A DNA stretch of 64,000 nt from Macquaria australasica (taxonomy: Eukaryota; Chordata; Actinopteri; Centrarchiformes; Percichthyidae), in NCBI GenBank assembly GCA_005408345.1, contig SEMN01000125.1, positions 620,001-684,000 on the forward strand, in the 5' to 3' direction. Positions 24,251 through 36,600 of this stretch are shown here, in pieces. The notes below the pieces were generated by a model. It did no database searches and was not told the origin of the DNA. It saw only the letters and a list, made by a program, of their open reading frames with translations. Position 1 is the stretch's first letter, and the number at the start of each line of letters is the position of its first letter. Position numbers and translations under genes: made by a program.

Positions 24251-26850
24251 TCAGTGCTCCATTGGCTCATCAGATGGCAGTCCAGCGGCAGCGGCGGGTT
24301 CATCTGCCGGCTGGGCAACCTGACACACAAACAGAAGTGTGGTTTAGCACACAAACTTCAGGGTCTGTCCAACACTGACATTAATATTTAATAAAATATC
24401 AAAAACAGGAAATCTGAGGTGTTTAATAGACGCATCTCCAAATTTCACTTTCATGCCCTTAAAGGGTAACTGGTATTTTTAAACCTGGGCCCTATTTTAT
24501 TTTATAAATTTTGGGCATACTACTTAGGTACAAAACGTTTTGGAAGTGGTCCAGTACATCGCCTCAGCTGGCAGCCGTGAAACAGGCTGCAATGGCTGCA
24601 ACATGATCCTTGGAGGCAACTGCGCCTGTTAAACGTACATCCACTAAAAGTGCTTGACTGTTGTTCAAATCCTTTTTGTTTAACCAGAAACAGAGTCTCG
24701 CTCAAGGAAAAGTCTCGTGAGAGGTGAGTTGTTGCAGGAAGATGACGGATTAAAGATACTGGAATTGCCCTAATTTAAATCTTGCCTCCACAACACGAAA
24801 AGTTGTATTTGCCTTGACCCCAAAATTAGGGTATATTTTAACAGTATGCCACTGGTTAATTACCAAGGGGATGACTTAAGTGAGAGCTGGAAATACATAG
24901 GTACCAACTGTCTAACGTGGCCCAAATGCAACAAGTGTTCAGAGGAGACAGAGTTCTAGTTTGGACTAATTCACATCAATCACGCTGTGCAGCACGACGA
25001 CGATAAAAACAAAAAACAATTTAAAAGTATGTTCCTCAAATTAAACCAAGCACGACTCCAAACTGGACTTATTGCACCCTTTGCAGTACCTTTCTCTGTG
25101 GCCTCTCCTCCAGTCCCTCCAGGAACGGGGCAACATCATCATCGTCATAAATGACAAACTCCATGTCCTTACCCACGATGCCGATGGAAACGTTCTGAAA
25201 GAATGAGAAACATACCTAAGAAATGGCCTCTACATGTAAAAGAAGATTGCAACATCCTCAATGCCATTTAGGGCTGGGCTTTGATAATGTTTTACTGAAT
25301 CTGAATCCTGTCATATTCCTTGGAATCCATTTAGGTTTGCTTTTATCAATTGTAATGAAGTTATCAATAACAGTCAAAGTACAAAAACTACATAATTGCT
25401 TTTTAGCCATATTCCCTGTTAGGTGAGGTTTTGGATTCATACTTTTCCTACAACCCCAGTTTAAGTCTCTGTCTTGGTGGACAGACACACAGGTTTGATC
25501 ACAGGCAGGACAAGTGCAAGTCTCATTTAAGACACAGATGAAGACAAAGATGACTGATCTCGTGTAGCAGAGTGTCACATCACACAGGAGTGGAGAGAGT
25601 TTGCGTACCTTGATAGTGAGGTCCTGCTCGGCGGGGAGGGTTTCTCTGAGGGCACGGAGGCCGTGCTGGACCAGATCATTCAGATTACCTGACAACAAAA
25701 CAATACTCTCTTAATGCAAGCTGGTAAGCAAAACATTTAAAGATTTCCAAAACGGTCATCATCTCGCATACAACAACAGTGTAATTAGGACATGCAAAAT
25801 CCATGAACAAAAATGAAATAAAACCTGTCCAACAAAAATACAAAAACATTCATGTTCAGTTGCCACTACGAAGCCCTTGGTTAGAACTAGTTTCTTTTAA
25901 ATACAAATGGACAAGGCTTGTAGAAGAAATGTCATCGTACAGTCATGAAACTTGTCCATGCATCTCTCCAGGTAGGTGCGTGCAGACTGAGAGCGTGCTC
26001 CGATGGACATGGCTTTGCAGTCAAAGTAGTTGGCTGACGGGCAGGTCTGGAAGATATGAGGTCCCATGTCCTGGGTGACGCAACAAATTAGCAAAAGCTA
26101 TGGTTCAAATTCCACATTTATACGACATTTATTCTTTCACAGGGGACTCCGAGAATTTAAGCAAAACTAACACTACGGATGAATAAAAGAAGTAAAGATA
26201 TTTGAGTAGACAAACTTACATCATAGCCAGCAATGAGGAGTCCAACACCATAGGGCCTCCTTCCATACCTCTGTGTTGGGATTTGGGTTTCTGAAGGTTC
26301 AGTTAAGGATCACTGTTGCCATTCACAATTATTTTACAGTTACGCTTATTCCCACAAGAAAAACAGGCCAATATAACACACACACACACATATATATATA
26401 TAAATAAAGAATAGCACCACATTTTTAGTACAGAGCTTCAAGCCAACAGTAGTGAGGATACTGCTGCCAATAAGAGAGACGAGACGCGACGTGGGGAGGG
26501 GCCTGTCGAAGACAAATCTGGAGTCCAAGCACTCCTGACGCATGAAGTTGCTGTGGGAGAGAGGGCGTTAGACTAATTACATTTGTCGATTCACAGGTTC
26601 ACTGAAAAGCTTTATTCAGATCATGAAGGCAGCCGTGACCTACCAGAGCAGCCTGGCATCGGCAGTCAGTCCAGCAATGGAGATGCCGATGTGGTTGTCG
26701 ACATTGAGGATCTTCTTCTGGTGGGCAGCCAGTTCAGACTGGGCTCTCTGCCGAGACACGAAAACGTGACACCAATCACGCATAATCTAGCATTGTCCTT
26801 CAACTGTCACTAACGATCTGCTACATGCTTTGCTGTGTCTTTGTGTGTTG

Positions 26851-26884
<34 letters not shown>

Positions 26885-28207
26885 GTTCCATTGAATGGCA
26901 GACATCATAAGCTTCTTTCATGGTTTGCTGCATCTCCAAAATAAAAAAAGGGTGTTGGGGAACGGATCTTCGTACCCGACTGAGAGCCAAATTTTGGCTC
27001 GAAACATTATTTGAATGTAATAAAGTAAAACATTTTTTTTTTTTTTTTTTAAAAAGGAAGGCATTCTACAGTGTTTGGGGAAGCCAGAAACATTGACGGA
27101 CACCACATCTGAATGACTGTACCTTCAGCGCAACCAGGACCGCGTGGGTTCTGGATTTGAGTCCCACAGTTGCAGAACCCTGCTTCACTGCCTCCATGGC
27201 GTACTCGATCTGATGAATACGGCCCTGCACCAACGTGAACACACGCGTTTACACGTTATGATACGGCATGTCGGACACCGTCTGTCTTTAGTGAAGGACG
27301 GAGAACAGACTCACCTGCGGGCTCCACACTGTGACATCGTTGTCGTACTGATTGCGGAACTGCAGGTAGAAACAAGTGACATTAAACCAGAAAACAGACT
27401 ACAGATATTACATCAAAAGACACACAGGAGTTAAGCTTACGTAGTTGTCCTACATTATCGGCGGGTTTCCCTTGCGTGCTAACAGCCTGGACTTCTCTAG
27501 ACTCGGGGGGGGGGGGGGGTTTAAGTTACTACCACGACTGAATAATTGATCACCCCAGCCCTGCGCTGAGCCACTTAGCCAACCGAGAGCCCAGCATCGC
27601 ACCTGCCAATGCGGGGCGATGTCCGGCGCCGGGTAACCGGCTTGACCCGAGTCCTGCGGAGAGTCGGTTAAACATTAGCTGGACAAAACGCCGACTGCGC
27701 GGCGGGTTACTGGACCCTCACGGCGAGCAGCGGCCGGAGGCGCCTCCGTCGGCTTCACAAAACAGGTTATTTAGCCTGAAAGCCAGAGGCCGGCGAGCCG
27801 CCGCGGAAACGAAAGTAACGGACGCGAGACTTCAAGCTGAAGCTAACGCCCGCTAGCCTCTTTGCGTTAGCCCGCTGACTAATTAACCCAGCCAGCGCGA
27901 CTGCGGCACTTTACTTGGCGCTAAATGACAGCAAACCGCGTTGACTGCCAACACTGTAACCGTCCACACATCAGCCGTGAGCCGTGTCTCTGGGCACCGG
28001 TTTCCGCGCCGCTAACGTTAGCAGCTGCCGGGCGGTGTTTTGCTTACTCACAGTGCTGGCTAACGTTAGCTCGGTGCGAGTGACATTAACTCCCGTTTTC
28101 TAGGTTCCCGAACAGATTGCACCACATGAACACGGCTGCGTACTGCTGCGTAGGCATGTTATATGACGATAAAGCGGTCAAAGTAATTCACATCTCGTTC
28201 ATACCAT
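24251..28207 (-). CDS. psma1: 20S proteasome subunit alpha type-1, ten coding exons
   Basis: Exons in transcript order: 28207-28205, 27359-27315, 27224-27123, 26747-26644, 26550-26462, 26290-26220, 26070-25941, 25688-25609, 25194-25090, 24319-24251. They sum to 798 bases, 265 residues against 263 in human. The protein forms part of the outer heptameric alpha ring of the 20S proteasome and helps gate the substrate channel. The N-terminal start [20 protein letters not shown] with IEYAMEAVKQGS is the proteasome alpha signature. Later blocks include [61 protein letters not shown] and IYDDDDV, ending in DEPMEH. Exon 1 contributes only the ATG, its last three bases. All junctions are GT-AG with consistent phase. 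The Ala-rich C-terminal tail differs most from mammals. No damage seen. Confidence 0.97.
26376..26401. repeat. (CA)n-(TA)n microsatellite in a psma1 intron
   Basis: Compound CA then TA run inside the intron between the exons at 26462 and 26290. Confidence 0.9.
26853..26881. repeat. (AT)n microsatellite in a psma1 intron
   Basis: Uninterrupted AT dinucleotides, in the intron between the exons at 27123 and 26747. A long T run follows at about 27031-27050. Confidence 0.95.
27505..27519. repeat. G15 homopolymer
   Basis: Fifteen consecutive G on the + strand in psma1 intron 1. It is prone to sequencing and replication slippage. Confidence 0.95.
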
Positions 28208-28330
28208 GTCTGCTGCTGAAAGTGTCCCGTTTCCTCCGCCTGCGCTGAGATCCGAGCTTGATTTGTTTTCCTGGGACGCGACGTCAGGGGGAAACGGCAG
28301 AGCCCCGATTTCAAACTCGGCGATCGATTG
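27540..28330 (-). promoter_or_regulatory. psma1: CpG-rich promoter region of psma1
   Basis: GC- and CpG-dense DNA (for example GGCGAGCCGCCGCGG near 27792) surrounds exon 1 and fills most of intron 1, in contrast to AT-rich flanks. This is usual for a housekeeping gene. No TATA box is evident. Confidence 0.6.
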
Positions 28331-28379
28331 AGTAAACGTATCACGATATCTTGTCATTTCATCCTATGAACTTTTTTTT

Positions 28380-30200
28380 TTTTAAAAACTCTGAATAATC
28401 AAAACGATTAAATGTATCAATAAAGAAGACCAAGAACTCAGATAAAAAAAAAAAAAAAAAAGGTACGATCATCACGCACAGCGGTGGTTTTAAAATTTTA
28501 CATTTTTAAACTGTGAAATTATTTAGTTATCATTCAATATAATAAAGAAATGTGGATTTTGCAGTCGGTGCTTTCAACGTTTCCTTTAAAGTCGGGGACT
28601 TCGTGTAAAACTACAGACAAAATGAAAAATAGCTTTATTTCTTTCAGCAGTATTAAGTGCTTTATGTACATTATTGGTGGCAACAGCAGCTAAAGGTCAG
28701 TTATTAAGTAATTTTCTCGCTGAATCTGTTCATTCTTGCGTCCTTTTTCGTTTCTGCACTGACCGCAGAGGCGCACTGTTTGTGCATGAACACTAGGCGG
28801 CAGCAATAAATTAGAAGACGACACTCTGGCTGCATCATCCATACTCACTAACTGAGTTCAGTTCAGTTTCAATCCAAAGTTTATGTTGTACTTTTTGACT
28901 CATACAGCAACACAGTAAAACAGACTTTTTACATTATTCATGCTATTAAGCTTAAATGCACCAGGAGGTTAACTCACTGGTGCACAAATTAAAATACACA
29001 ACAATAAATTGAACTTTATTGTGTCATTCCAATTGACATTTTTGTAATTGGGTGTGATTTAATGTCCTCCTTCTTGTATGTCAAACAAACTAAATAATTC
29101 AGTAATTCAATGCACAGAGAGATAAATAAATAAATAAAAAAACAATTCAAGAAATCATGTAGTCAAGATAACATTTGTGAAAACTCAAAAGCAGCTAATT
29201 GGAGGCAGCAGCAGTTCATGTGCTGTCTGCTTCTTTAAAAAGTAAATGCCACCCATTTTAATAATTCACATATGTTATTTCTGTGCCACAGAGCACTTCA
29301 GTCAATATCTCTCATCCACTGAGACTTTTCTAAAAGCTGAAAACTAGAGAAGTAACACTTGACCTTTAAACTGGAGCGCAAGATCTGGCTCTCCTCCACA
29401 GACAACGAGCTGGACTGCATTGAGGTCTTGAACCCAAATTATAGGCTTAATAAAAATGGGTTCATATACAGTGAGCTGTGCTAGAATATGCGTTTCATTT
29501 TGGTGTGACATGTCACAGTCAGCAGCTTAATTATTATCAATGAAGCAGCTGCGGATGCCACTTGAATCAAAGATGTGAGGAGTTTCTTCCTGATTTCTGT
29601 CTTTGGGAAAGTGCCACCAAGTTCAGAAGAACTTGCCGAACTGTTTTTGCCCACTGAAACTAAATTTTATTTCTTAAAATGACAGAATTCCCCTTCAGCT
29701 TTTTCAGGTATGAAACAGTTCAGGTGGATCTTATTTTCACTAGCTTCACATATACATTTGGATAATGCCATAAAAGTAAGTTGTCTTAATATGTTTCTTC
29801 ATGTTTCTTTATGATGATTAACACATTTCAACCAGCAGCGACCTTAATTTGTCGCAGTCCTTTAAGAAAGTGTTTTCTAAATGTCCCTACAAACAGCAAG
29901 AGTCCTATGAAAGATAACAGTTAAATATCTCACTGGAATATTGTGAAAAAATGCAATGAAGCTACTGTACTGTACAGCTGCTATTGAGTATAGAAACATT
30001 TAAAGTTCCTCATGGAAATTTACGATAATTGTTCGCTTCGATTGGGTAAAAGCCAGGAAATGCTTGATATAATAAATGAGACTTTTGGAGATTTTAATTC
30101 AGTGTTTGTATTGGACTTTTTGTTGGTTTACGCTGGTATATTATAGCTGGTATCGGTGTGCTTTAAAGTAATCATTATAATAGTCCAGAATCTGTTGATT
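28380..30200. other. Intergenic DNA upstream of psma1, no gene seen
   Basis: AT-rich with A/T homopolymers (28371-28384, 28445-28461) and an AAATAAATAAATAAA run near 29122-29140. No coding signal was recognised. Confidence 0.55.
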
Positions 30201-30214
30201 AAGATACACTGTCA

Positions 30215-30515
30215 AGAAGGAAAGTACATTTACTCAAGTACTGTATTTCAGTACAATTTTCATGTACTAGTCAAGTATTTGCATTTAATGCATCTTTCTA
30301 CTTACACTCCACTACATTATTATATATATGTAATAATATAACACTTTGCAAGGAGCCATCCTGCGTAAAATGTACTTTTACTTTTGTTTTTAAGTACATT
30401 TTGCTGATAATACTAATGTACTTATATTCAAATAAACTTTTACGTTAAGGCCTTGTTATGGAATGTTTTTACATTGTAGTATTTCTTAAAAGATCTGAAT
30501 GCTTCTTCCACCACT
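30215..30515 (+). repeat. Dispersed GTACTT-rich repeat, long copy
   Basis: TACTCAAGTACTGTATTTCAG, TTCTACTTACACTCCACTAC and the end CTTCTTCCACCACTGCTGA identify the same family as 2040-2130 and 43375-43840. Confidence 0.65.
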
Positions 30516-30959
30516 GCTGAGTCCTTATTGTAAAATGGATGAGTTGTTATAGTTAATATTGGAATAGTGGAAAACATTTCCTTTAATACCTCTATTGTTG
30601 TCTCCTTTGTGTGTTTTGCAGGGGATATTATATAACAGGTAGATAGATAGCAGACAGGTGAGCTGTGGGTTTATCAGTGAGCCTGTAATAAATGATGTTT
30701 TCTACGTGTACTGCGACCCTCGATTCCTCCTAACGCATGCATGCATACTGCACGATCTCTATGGCTATCCTGGTTTTCAAACTGGAATACAGAAGCCTTT
30801 TTTAAAATTTCTAGAGGGATTCTGTCACTTTTCCTGGCGTGTGTCTCTGCAGTCAGAGAAATGCCCACTGATAGCCTCATCCTCTCTTTCATCCATCTCT
30901 GTGTCTGGTTTAAAGCTTCGCCTTTTTTCCTCTGTTAATGATATCTGATGTACCCTTGA

Positions 30960-31400
30960 TCCAGGCGGAGGGTGGGGGGTGGGGTGGAGGGGTGGGTGAA
31001 TTAGTAGGGCTGTGCTGACGAGCTCTCCTCCTCTGCCAAGGCAGCGGCAGCACGGCGGCGGCCATTACATCAGCCCGCCAACCTCCTCCTCCTTTGTGAT
31101 TGAGATTGTAGGAGCCGTGCTGAGCTCAGCATGTTTTTTTTCCTGGGGGCCTCATTTAACTCTGCCAAACGGCCCCCTGTTTAATTTTTCAAATGGAGAG
31201 CGGCCTGAGTCACTGTGTGATGGGTCCAAGCCTCACTGTGGACTCTGCGCTCGCACGTGGTGGCGGGGGGGTAGAGGGAGGCGGAGGTGTTTTAAGGAGT
31301 AGAAGAGAGTGGGAGAGCGCCTATTCCTCTACCCATTCATGGTTTTCAGTTTGTTTTAATCACATGGGGAAAGAGCAAACTCCTGCTGCTTTAACAATAA
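30960..31400. other. GC-richer non-coding block, possible regulatory DNA
   Basis: Contains GGAGGGTGGGGGGTGGGG-type purine runs, CGGCGGCGGCCATT and ordered unique sequence unlike the AT-rich surroundings. The ORFs here have no protein-like features. It could be a conserved non-coding element; only cross-species alignment would tell. Confidence 0.3.
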
Positions 31401-31439
31401 CACTCTCATCTCTGCTTGAGATTTAATTCCTTTATGTTT

Positions 31440-33130
31440 TGTTGAATAATATCTAATGGATGGCATCAGCACAGGTTCTTCAGATTCATCTTACTTTGTT
31501 GTGGCTTTTACCTGAGCTACAGACCGCCACTCCTTTTGAATGATGACAACACATCAGCAGTGTACACCCGAGCTTATCTTTACTTTACACAGAATTAATT
31601 TTGCATCCTGACTAGCTTGATATTTCTCATCCCCTTGTTGCTTAAAATAGGTCAGCGAGGTGTTTTAGCCTGGAAAATGACTGGACTAATGGGCGGGAAA
31701 GGTGGCGGCTCTGCCAAGGATGCATTAAGCTGGCAGCTATCCTTTAACAAGGCGGGTCAGGGGTCACCGGCCGCACAGCAAACGGAGGGAAGCCACCTCA
31801 GCCCCTCCCCTCAATAGGTTTTATGAGTCTCAATACTCTATGTCATCATTGACGTTAACATTTGCTACTGCAAACGGCAGAGCATACGTGTGAGAGAAGA
31901 GGTGAGGTCTTGCAGAGATTCTGTACGCTGCCGTCAGTTTCCTGGTGTTGACGAAAGCGCTTATGCAGCATTCAGTGGCAAATGGCTGAAGAGGCTTTTT
32001 TTGGCTCAAAAAAAAAAAAAAAAAGGCAGTAGATTGTGGGGCACTTAATAATATCAGCAGCTAGATAGATAGTCTCTTTGCTCAGTCTCTGAACCGAAGA
32101 ATAGACAGCTAATAAGTATCAGACAGCCTTTTTCATAAAGTATATACATACCATATCTGGTGTCAGTACACCAGAAACTGGTTCACTTTAAACCACCTGT
32201 TGCTGGCAAGCGTTACATATACATGTACACTGGCTTTTGAGTCATTCAAATGGTAACTAACAGTAATCAGGTTGCTGTGAAAAGTGACAGTGAGTAATAC
32301 TCTTCACTGTAAGAAGGAAATGCAGTCCTGGAAGAAGCTGATTTCAGTCATTATGTTAACAGTGATTACAATTTTCCTATCCATCATTTTCATTGTTTTA
32401 ATGCCAGGAAATGCACCCACACCAGTGCTGGAGGACTAGAATCCATCATTTTAATGTTCTGATTGCATCTGACCACAGCTCACAGAATAGAAGTTTTAAA
32501 ACTTATTCAGGAGATTACACTGGTGCTAAAGAGGTTGAAGTTTAAAGCGATACGATACCATGATAAAAGAAATACAAAGCTCAATGTGAAAGAATGTGGT
32601 TGTTCTTTTCATTTAGTGAAATTTGTCAGTGAATGCACTGACTGGCAGGTGAAAGACTGGAACCAGAACATGTTCCCACACAAATTCTGTTCATTAATAC
32701 ACATTTTCAGTGATTAAGTTTGCTCTGGTGAAACACAAGTCAACACTTTGAGACGAACAATAAATTCAGCTGGCTGCTGTTGCAGTTTGGCCTCCGAGAT
32801 CTCTTAGAAGAGGACATCCGCTGACTGCAACATTAGCTGCAGGGAAACCCCCTTGCCTTTCAGAATTAGTATCTGTAAAACTGGGCTTTCTCTAAGTGCT
32901 GAGAGGATTTATCTCTTCAAGACTCCACTCAGACTCACACACTTTGTTGGTTATTAGTGTAGACTGTGTACGGTCAAGTTCAGTATAGATTTCCTCCTGT
33001 TAGAGGCATTGGCTCTCTATGATAATGAAGGAACTTTGATCCAACTTATTTCTTACAGTATTTGCACCCCAGAAGATTACAGCTGTGCAGGTCTAAGGCT
33101 GTGGTAAACTGTATGTGTCCATACTAATTA
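31440..33130. other. Intergenic DNA, no gene seen
   Basis: Mixed-composition DNA with an A run at 32009-32024 and a GC-richer patch at 31680-31810 (GGGCGGGAAAGGTGGCGGC). No exon pair, RNA gene or recognisable mobile element. Confidence 0.5.
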
Positions 33131-33134
33131 TTTT

Positions 33135-33610
33135 TAGTTACACTAATGGCACAGTTCTGGGGATGGTAATGTCCTTCATTGGTCCGTCAGTCTTTTCTTC
33201 AGAGAGAAATATCTCCACAAATATTGAATGGATTGCCAGGACAATTAAGAAAAAAATTGTCAGAGGATATTAATGACTGATGATTCCTTGACTTTTCGCC
33301 TAGCGCTCTAGAGGTCAGAATTTCAGCTGGTCCAACACAGTTTAGACCAAAATCCCATCACCCACTGTACTTTGTGTTTAATGCTTATGTTATACTGTAA
33401 CATTAGCATTCTAACATGCTCAATGTAATATTATAATAATGCAAGTATAAGGATATATAGGGATAAGGTATAAAGGCAGGATAAGATGTTAACAAACGTT
33501 AACATCTTAACATCCAATTGGTGTGAACCTGTATGTTTACATGCTAACTTGAGTACATTAGCATTCAGCTCAAACCAGAACTGAGCCTAAGTACAGCAAC
33601 TGTAAAGAAA
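33135..33610 (+). repeat. Dispersed repeat family B, copy 2
   Basis: ATATCTCCACAAATATTGAA, GGATTGCCAGGACAATT and CTAACATGCTCAATG match the family seen at 7420-7860 and 60729-61160, more degenerate here. Confidence 0.55.
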
Positions 33611-33614
33611 CATG

Positions 33615-36600
33615 TCTAAAAAGAGTACTCACGCTGCACTTCTATAACAATGTCAGACACACGATGGACAGTTTAAAGTTGTCTTTTTGTCAAAACATGC
33701 CGCCTACATTACCCACAGTGCAACTCAACCCACGACAGTTTGGTCTGAGATTTGGGTGTGGTATGCTAGTAGTGGCTAATGTAGCCTCGGGCTGCTAGCC
33801 CCAAGCAGAGAGGAGGAGCTGGCAACAGAGGTCTGGTAAGATCACTTATTTCTAACTCCACACCCTCAGATTTTTTTTACATTTTTCAGTTTGTAGTCTT
33901 CAGCCCCAACTGACTCAAGCGACATCACTTGAGGCAATTTATCAGACTTGATGGAGTTCCCGTTTAATGTGCAGCTGAGCCTGACAAGCTTAGTCTGATC
34001 CTAAATGCTCACCATACAGAGAATAAACTCTTGATTTAGATATCATAGTCTTTCCTCTGGTGCCCCCCTAAAGCCTTTTTGCCCGACTTACAGGAAGGAC
34101 CTACGGATTGCAAAGTTGTCTTAGTCTTCTTGATGCACATTTTTGGGTTTCAGTTTAACTCTTGAATTAAACGAAGCAAAATTACACACAACATAGACTT
34201 AACCCGAGCTGTAACTATGTGACAAAAAAACTGTGCATATAAGTAGACTGAGAAGAGCTGCTTCCATCCCTGTTAGCGATATGAAATCACAGATGTTTCC
34301 CTTCATCATTTTGGACAGTAGGAAAATACAGTAATGTGAAGATGTCTGACTTTTGATGATAACGCAGCTTGAAACGATTTTGAAAGCGAACGCACCAGAA
34401 CCATTTGTTCATTTGTCATCCCTTGTCAGCGTCAATGCAGAAACATCTGAAGATGCCAAGCCTACAGAAGGGAGACATCCAATCATTACTTTGGCTCTCC
34501 GGCAAACATTTAAGCACTGATTGCATTTGCTCATCTAGTTTTTGGAATAAAACTAATGTGACTGGAGATGGAGATGAGATGAGAGCATTGTCTTCTGTCA
34601 GATCGCACTGATCTGTTTAATAACCACAAATTATTATTGGACCCAATTTATACCACACATCAACTCAAACCTCATGATTGATTTGAGTTACCGAGACTGT
34701 CAGTCTTATTTTCCGTCATGACACACTGATGATAGCAAGAGTTGGAAGACGCTGGGAGAAGTTTACGGCTCGGCTTTATCATGAGTCACCCTTTTCATTT
34801 TGTTGTCGCTCCTGATTAGATTTTTCAAGGCAATGAGGTATTTCACAGCAGATGAACGTTTGACACAAAAGCCAGTCTGCTGTGTGATACATGAGTGTGA
34901 TTTCTGACTCGTGTGAAGTTCAGTTCAGTGAGCTTCACATTGGCGTCACGCATGTATTTCTGTTCCTTTGCTATTTGGTTAGTTTGGTCAGTTAAATGGT
35001 GAGATCGTGTTGGTGCTGTTCCTCTTTATTAGTATATTAATGTGTGAGGCTGAGAGTAATTGAGCTGTAAGGTGCAAAAGTACTCTAAACACTGTGTTAA
35101 ATGGCAGAAGTCAACTGACAAATAATTTACAGAACATACAGATTGGAGACAGACTAATACCCCAGACCCTCAGTGGTCCCAACAGCCCCAGGTTGTCTGT
35201 GTGGCAATTAGTTTTAATTAATTGCAAATTTGTTTGGTAATGTCCACCACTAAAGCACAATAAAAACAGAAATGGTAGGGGCCCTAAGGAGGCTCCTGCA
35301 TTTTACTTAATCTTAAAACCGTGTGTCAAAATTGAGTTTTAATACTATATTTCAGTTTGTATTAAACTCAATAACGACCCACAGCTCAGATTAACCCGCC
35401 CCGTTGTTGTTTGTCTAACAACAAATATAACAGCAAAATGTGAATAGTAAACTTTCCTGGAAATTAAATTAGTGTCAATAACTATAAACAGCAACACAAA
35501 TACAATAGAAATATGCTAATGTTGAGATTAAGAAAAAAGCACTCATCTTAAAATGTAGCCTGTACAACTTAAAAGTGAGGGACTGTCCGTTCTGGAAAAG
35601 GGATTTCTTCTCTGTTAATGAACATAAAATTAATTTTTGACAGTTAAAGAGGAACTTAAGGTTGTTTACAAGGTCCAAGTCTCTTGCATCTGTAACCAAA
35701 CTCAACACTAGTGCACTGACACAAGCTCAAGTACACTTATGGATAAGGCTGGAATTTAATGGAGGATATTTTTTAAAGTCTTTCATAATAAAATACTCAC
35801 ATGCCATATGTACATTGAAATAGTTATTGGTCGCTGTAATTGTTCTAATGTGATTCCAGTGTAAGAGATAAGGGACAAAATCCACAGTCTTCGTCCCACA
35901 GTTGGCCAAATCAAGTGGGTATCTGCCAAAGTTACAGTCTTTTCAGTGCAAAATGGTTTTGAGTATTTTTTAAGACAAACATGAAAATGTGATAACTGTT
36001 AACTGTTACTTATCAGCTGACATATACGTCAGTACCGATAAGCTAAAAATGACCAATAATAATAATGTAATGTTATCACATGTTAATATAACTTATATTG
36101 AGAATTTGGAGACTTAAGTAGACAAAGATTTTTTTTTCACATTTCAGTATCTTATCATTAAATGTGTTTGTTGCCTATGCAACTCAATGCATTTCTACTC
36201 AGAAACATAACATGCAGTTCACCCGACAAGTAATGACAGACAGACAGCAAATGGTTTAATTTAAAACTAATTGAAATATATCCCCCTGCTTTAAATTTCA
36301 CGTGACGTGACCTTTGTGGGCTTAAAGTAGAATTTATATGAAAGCTCATGGTTTAGTAAGGGCATGTGTTTCTGATTGAAATGATAGCAGGCTGATATAA
36401 AAAGCCATTGACTGATTTGTGAGAGCCGCTGCTATGTGATCATGTCATCTGCTTCGGCGGTGGGATTTATCCAGACATTGTGTAAGTACGTACCGTTGGT
36501 TACAGCGGAGCAAGCATGACAGCAAGTGAGGACAGGGAGGCCTGCCAATCAATACTCACAGAGATGAAGAAGTCCAGCAAACTGTCTGCACAAAGAGGAA

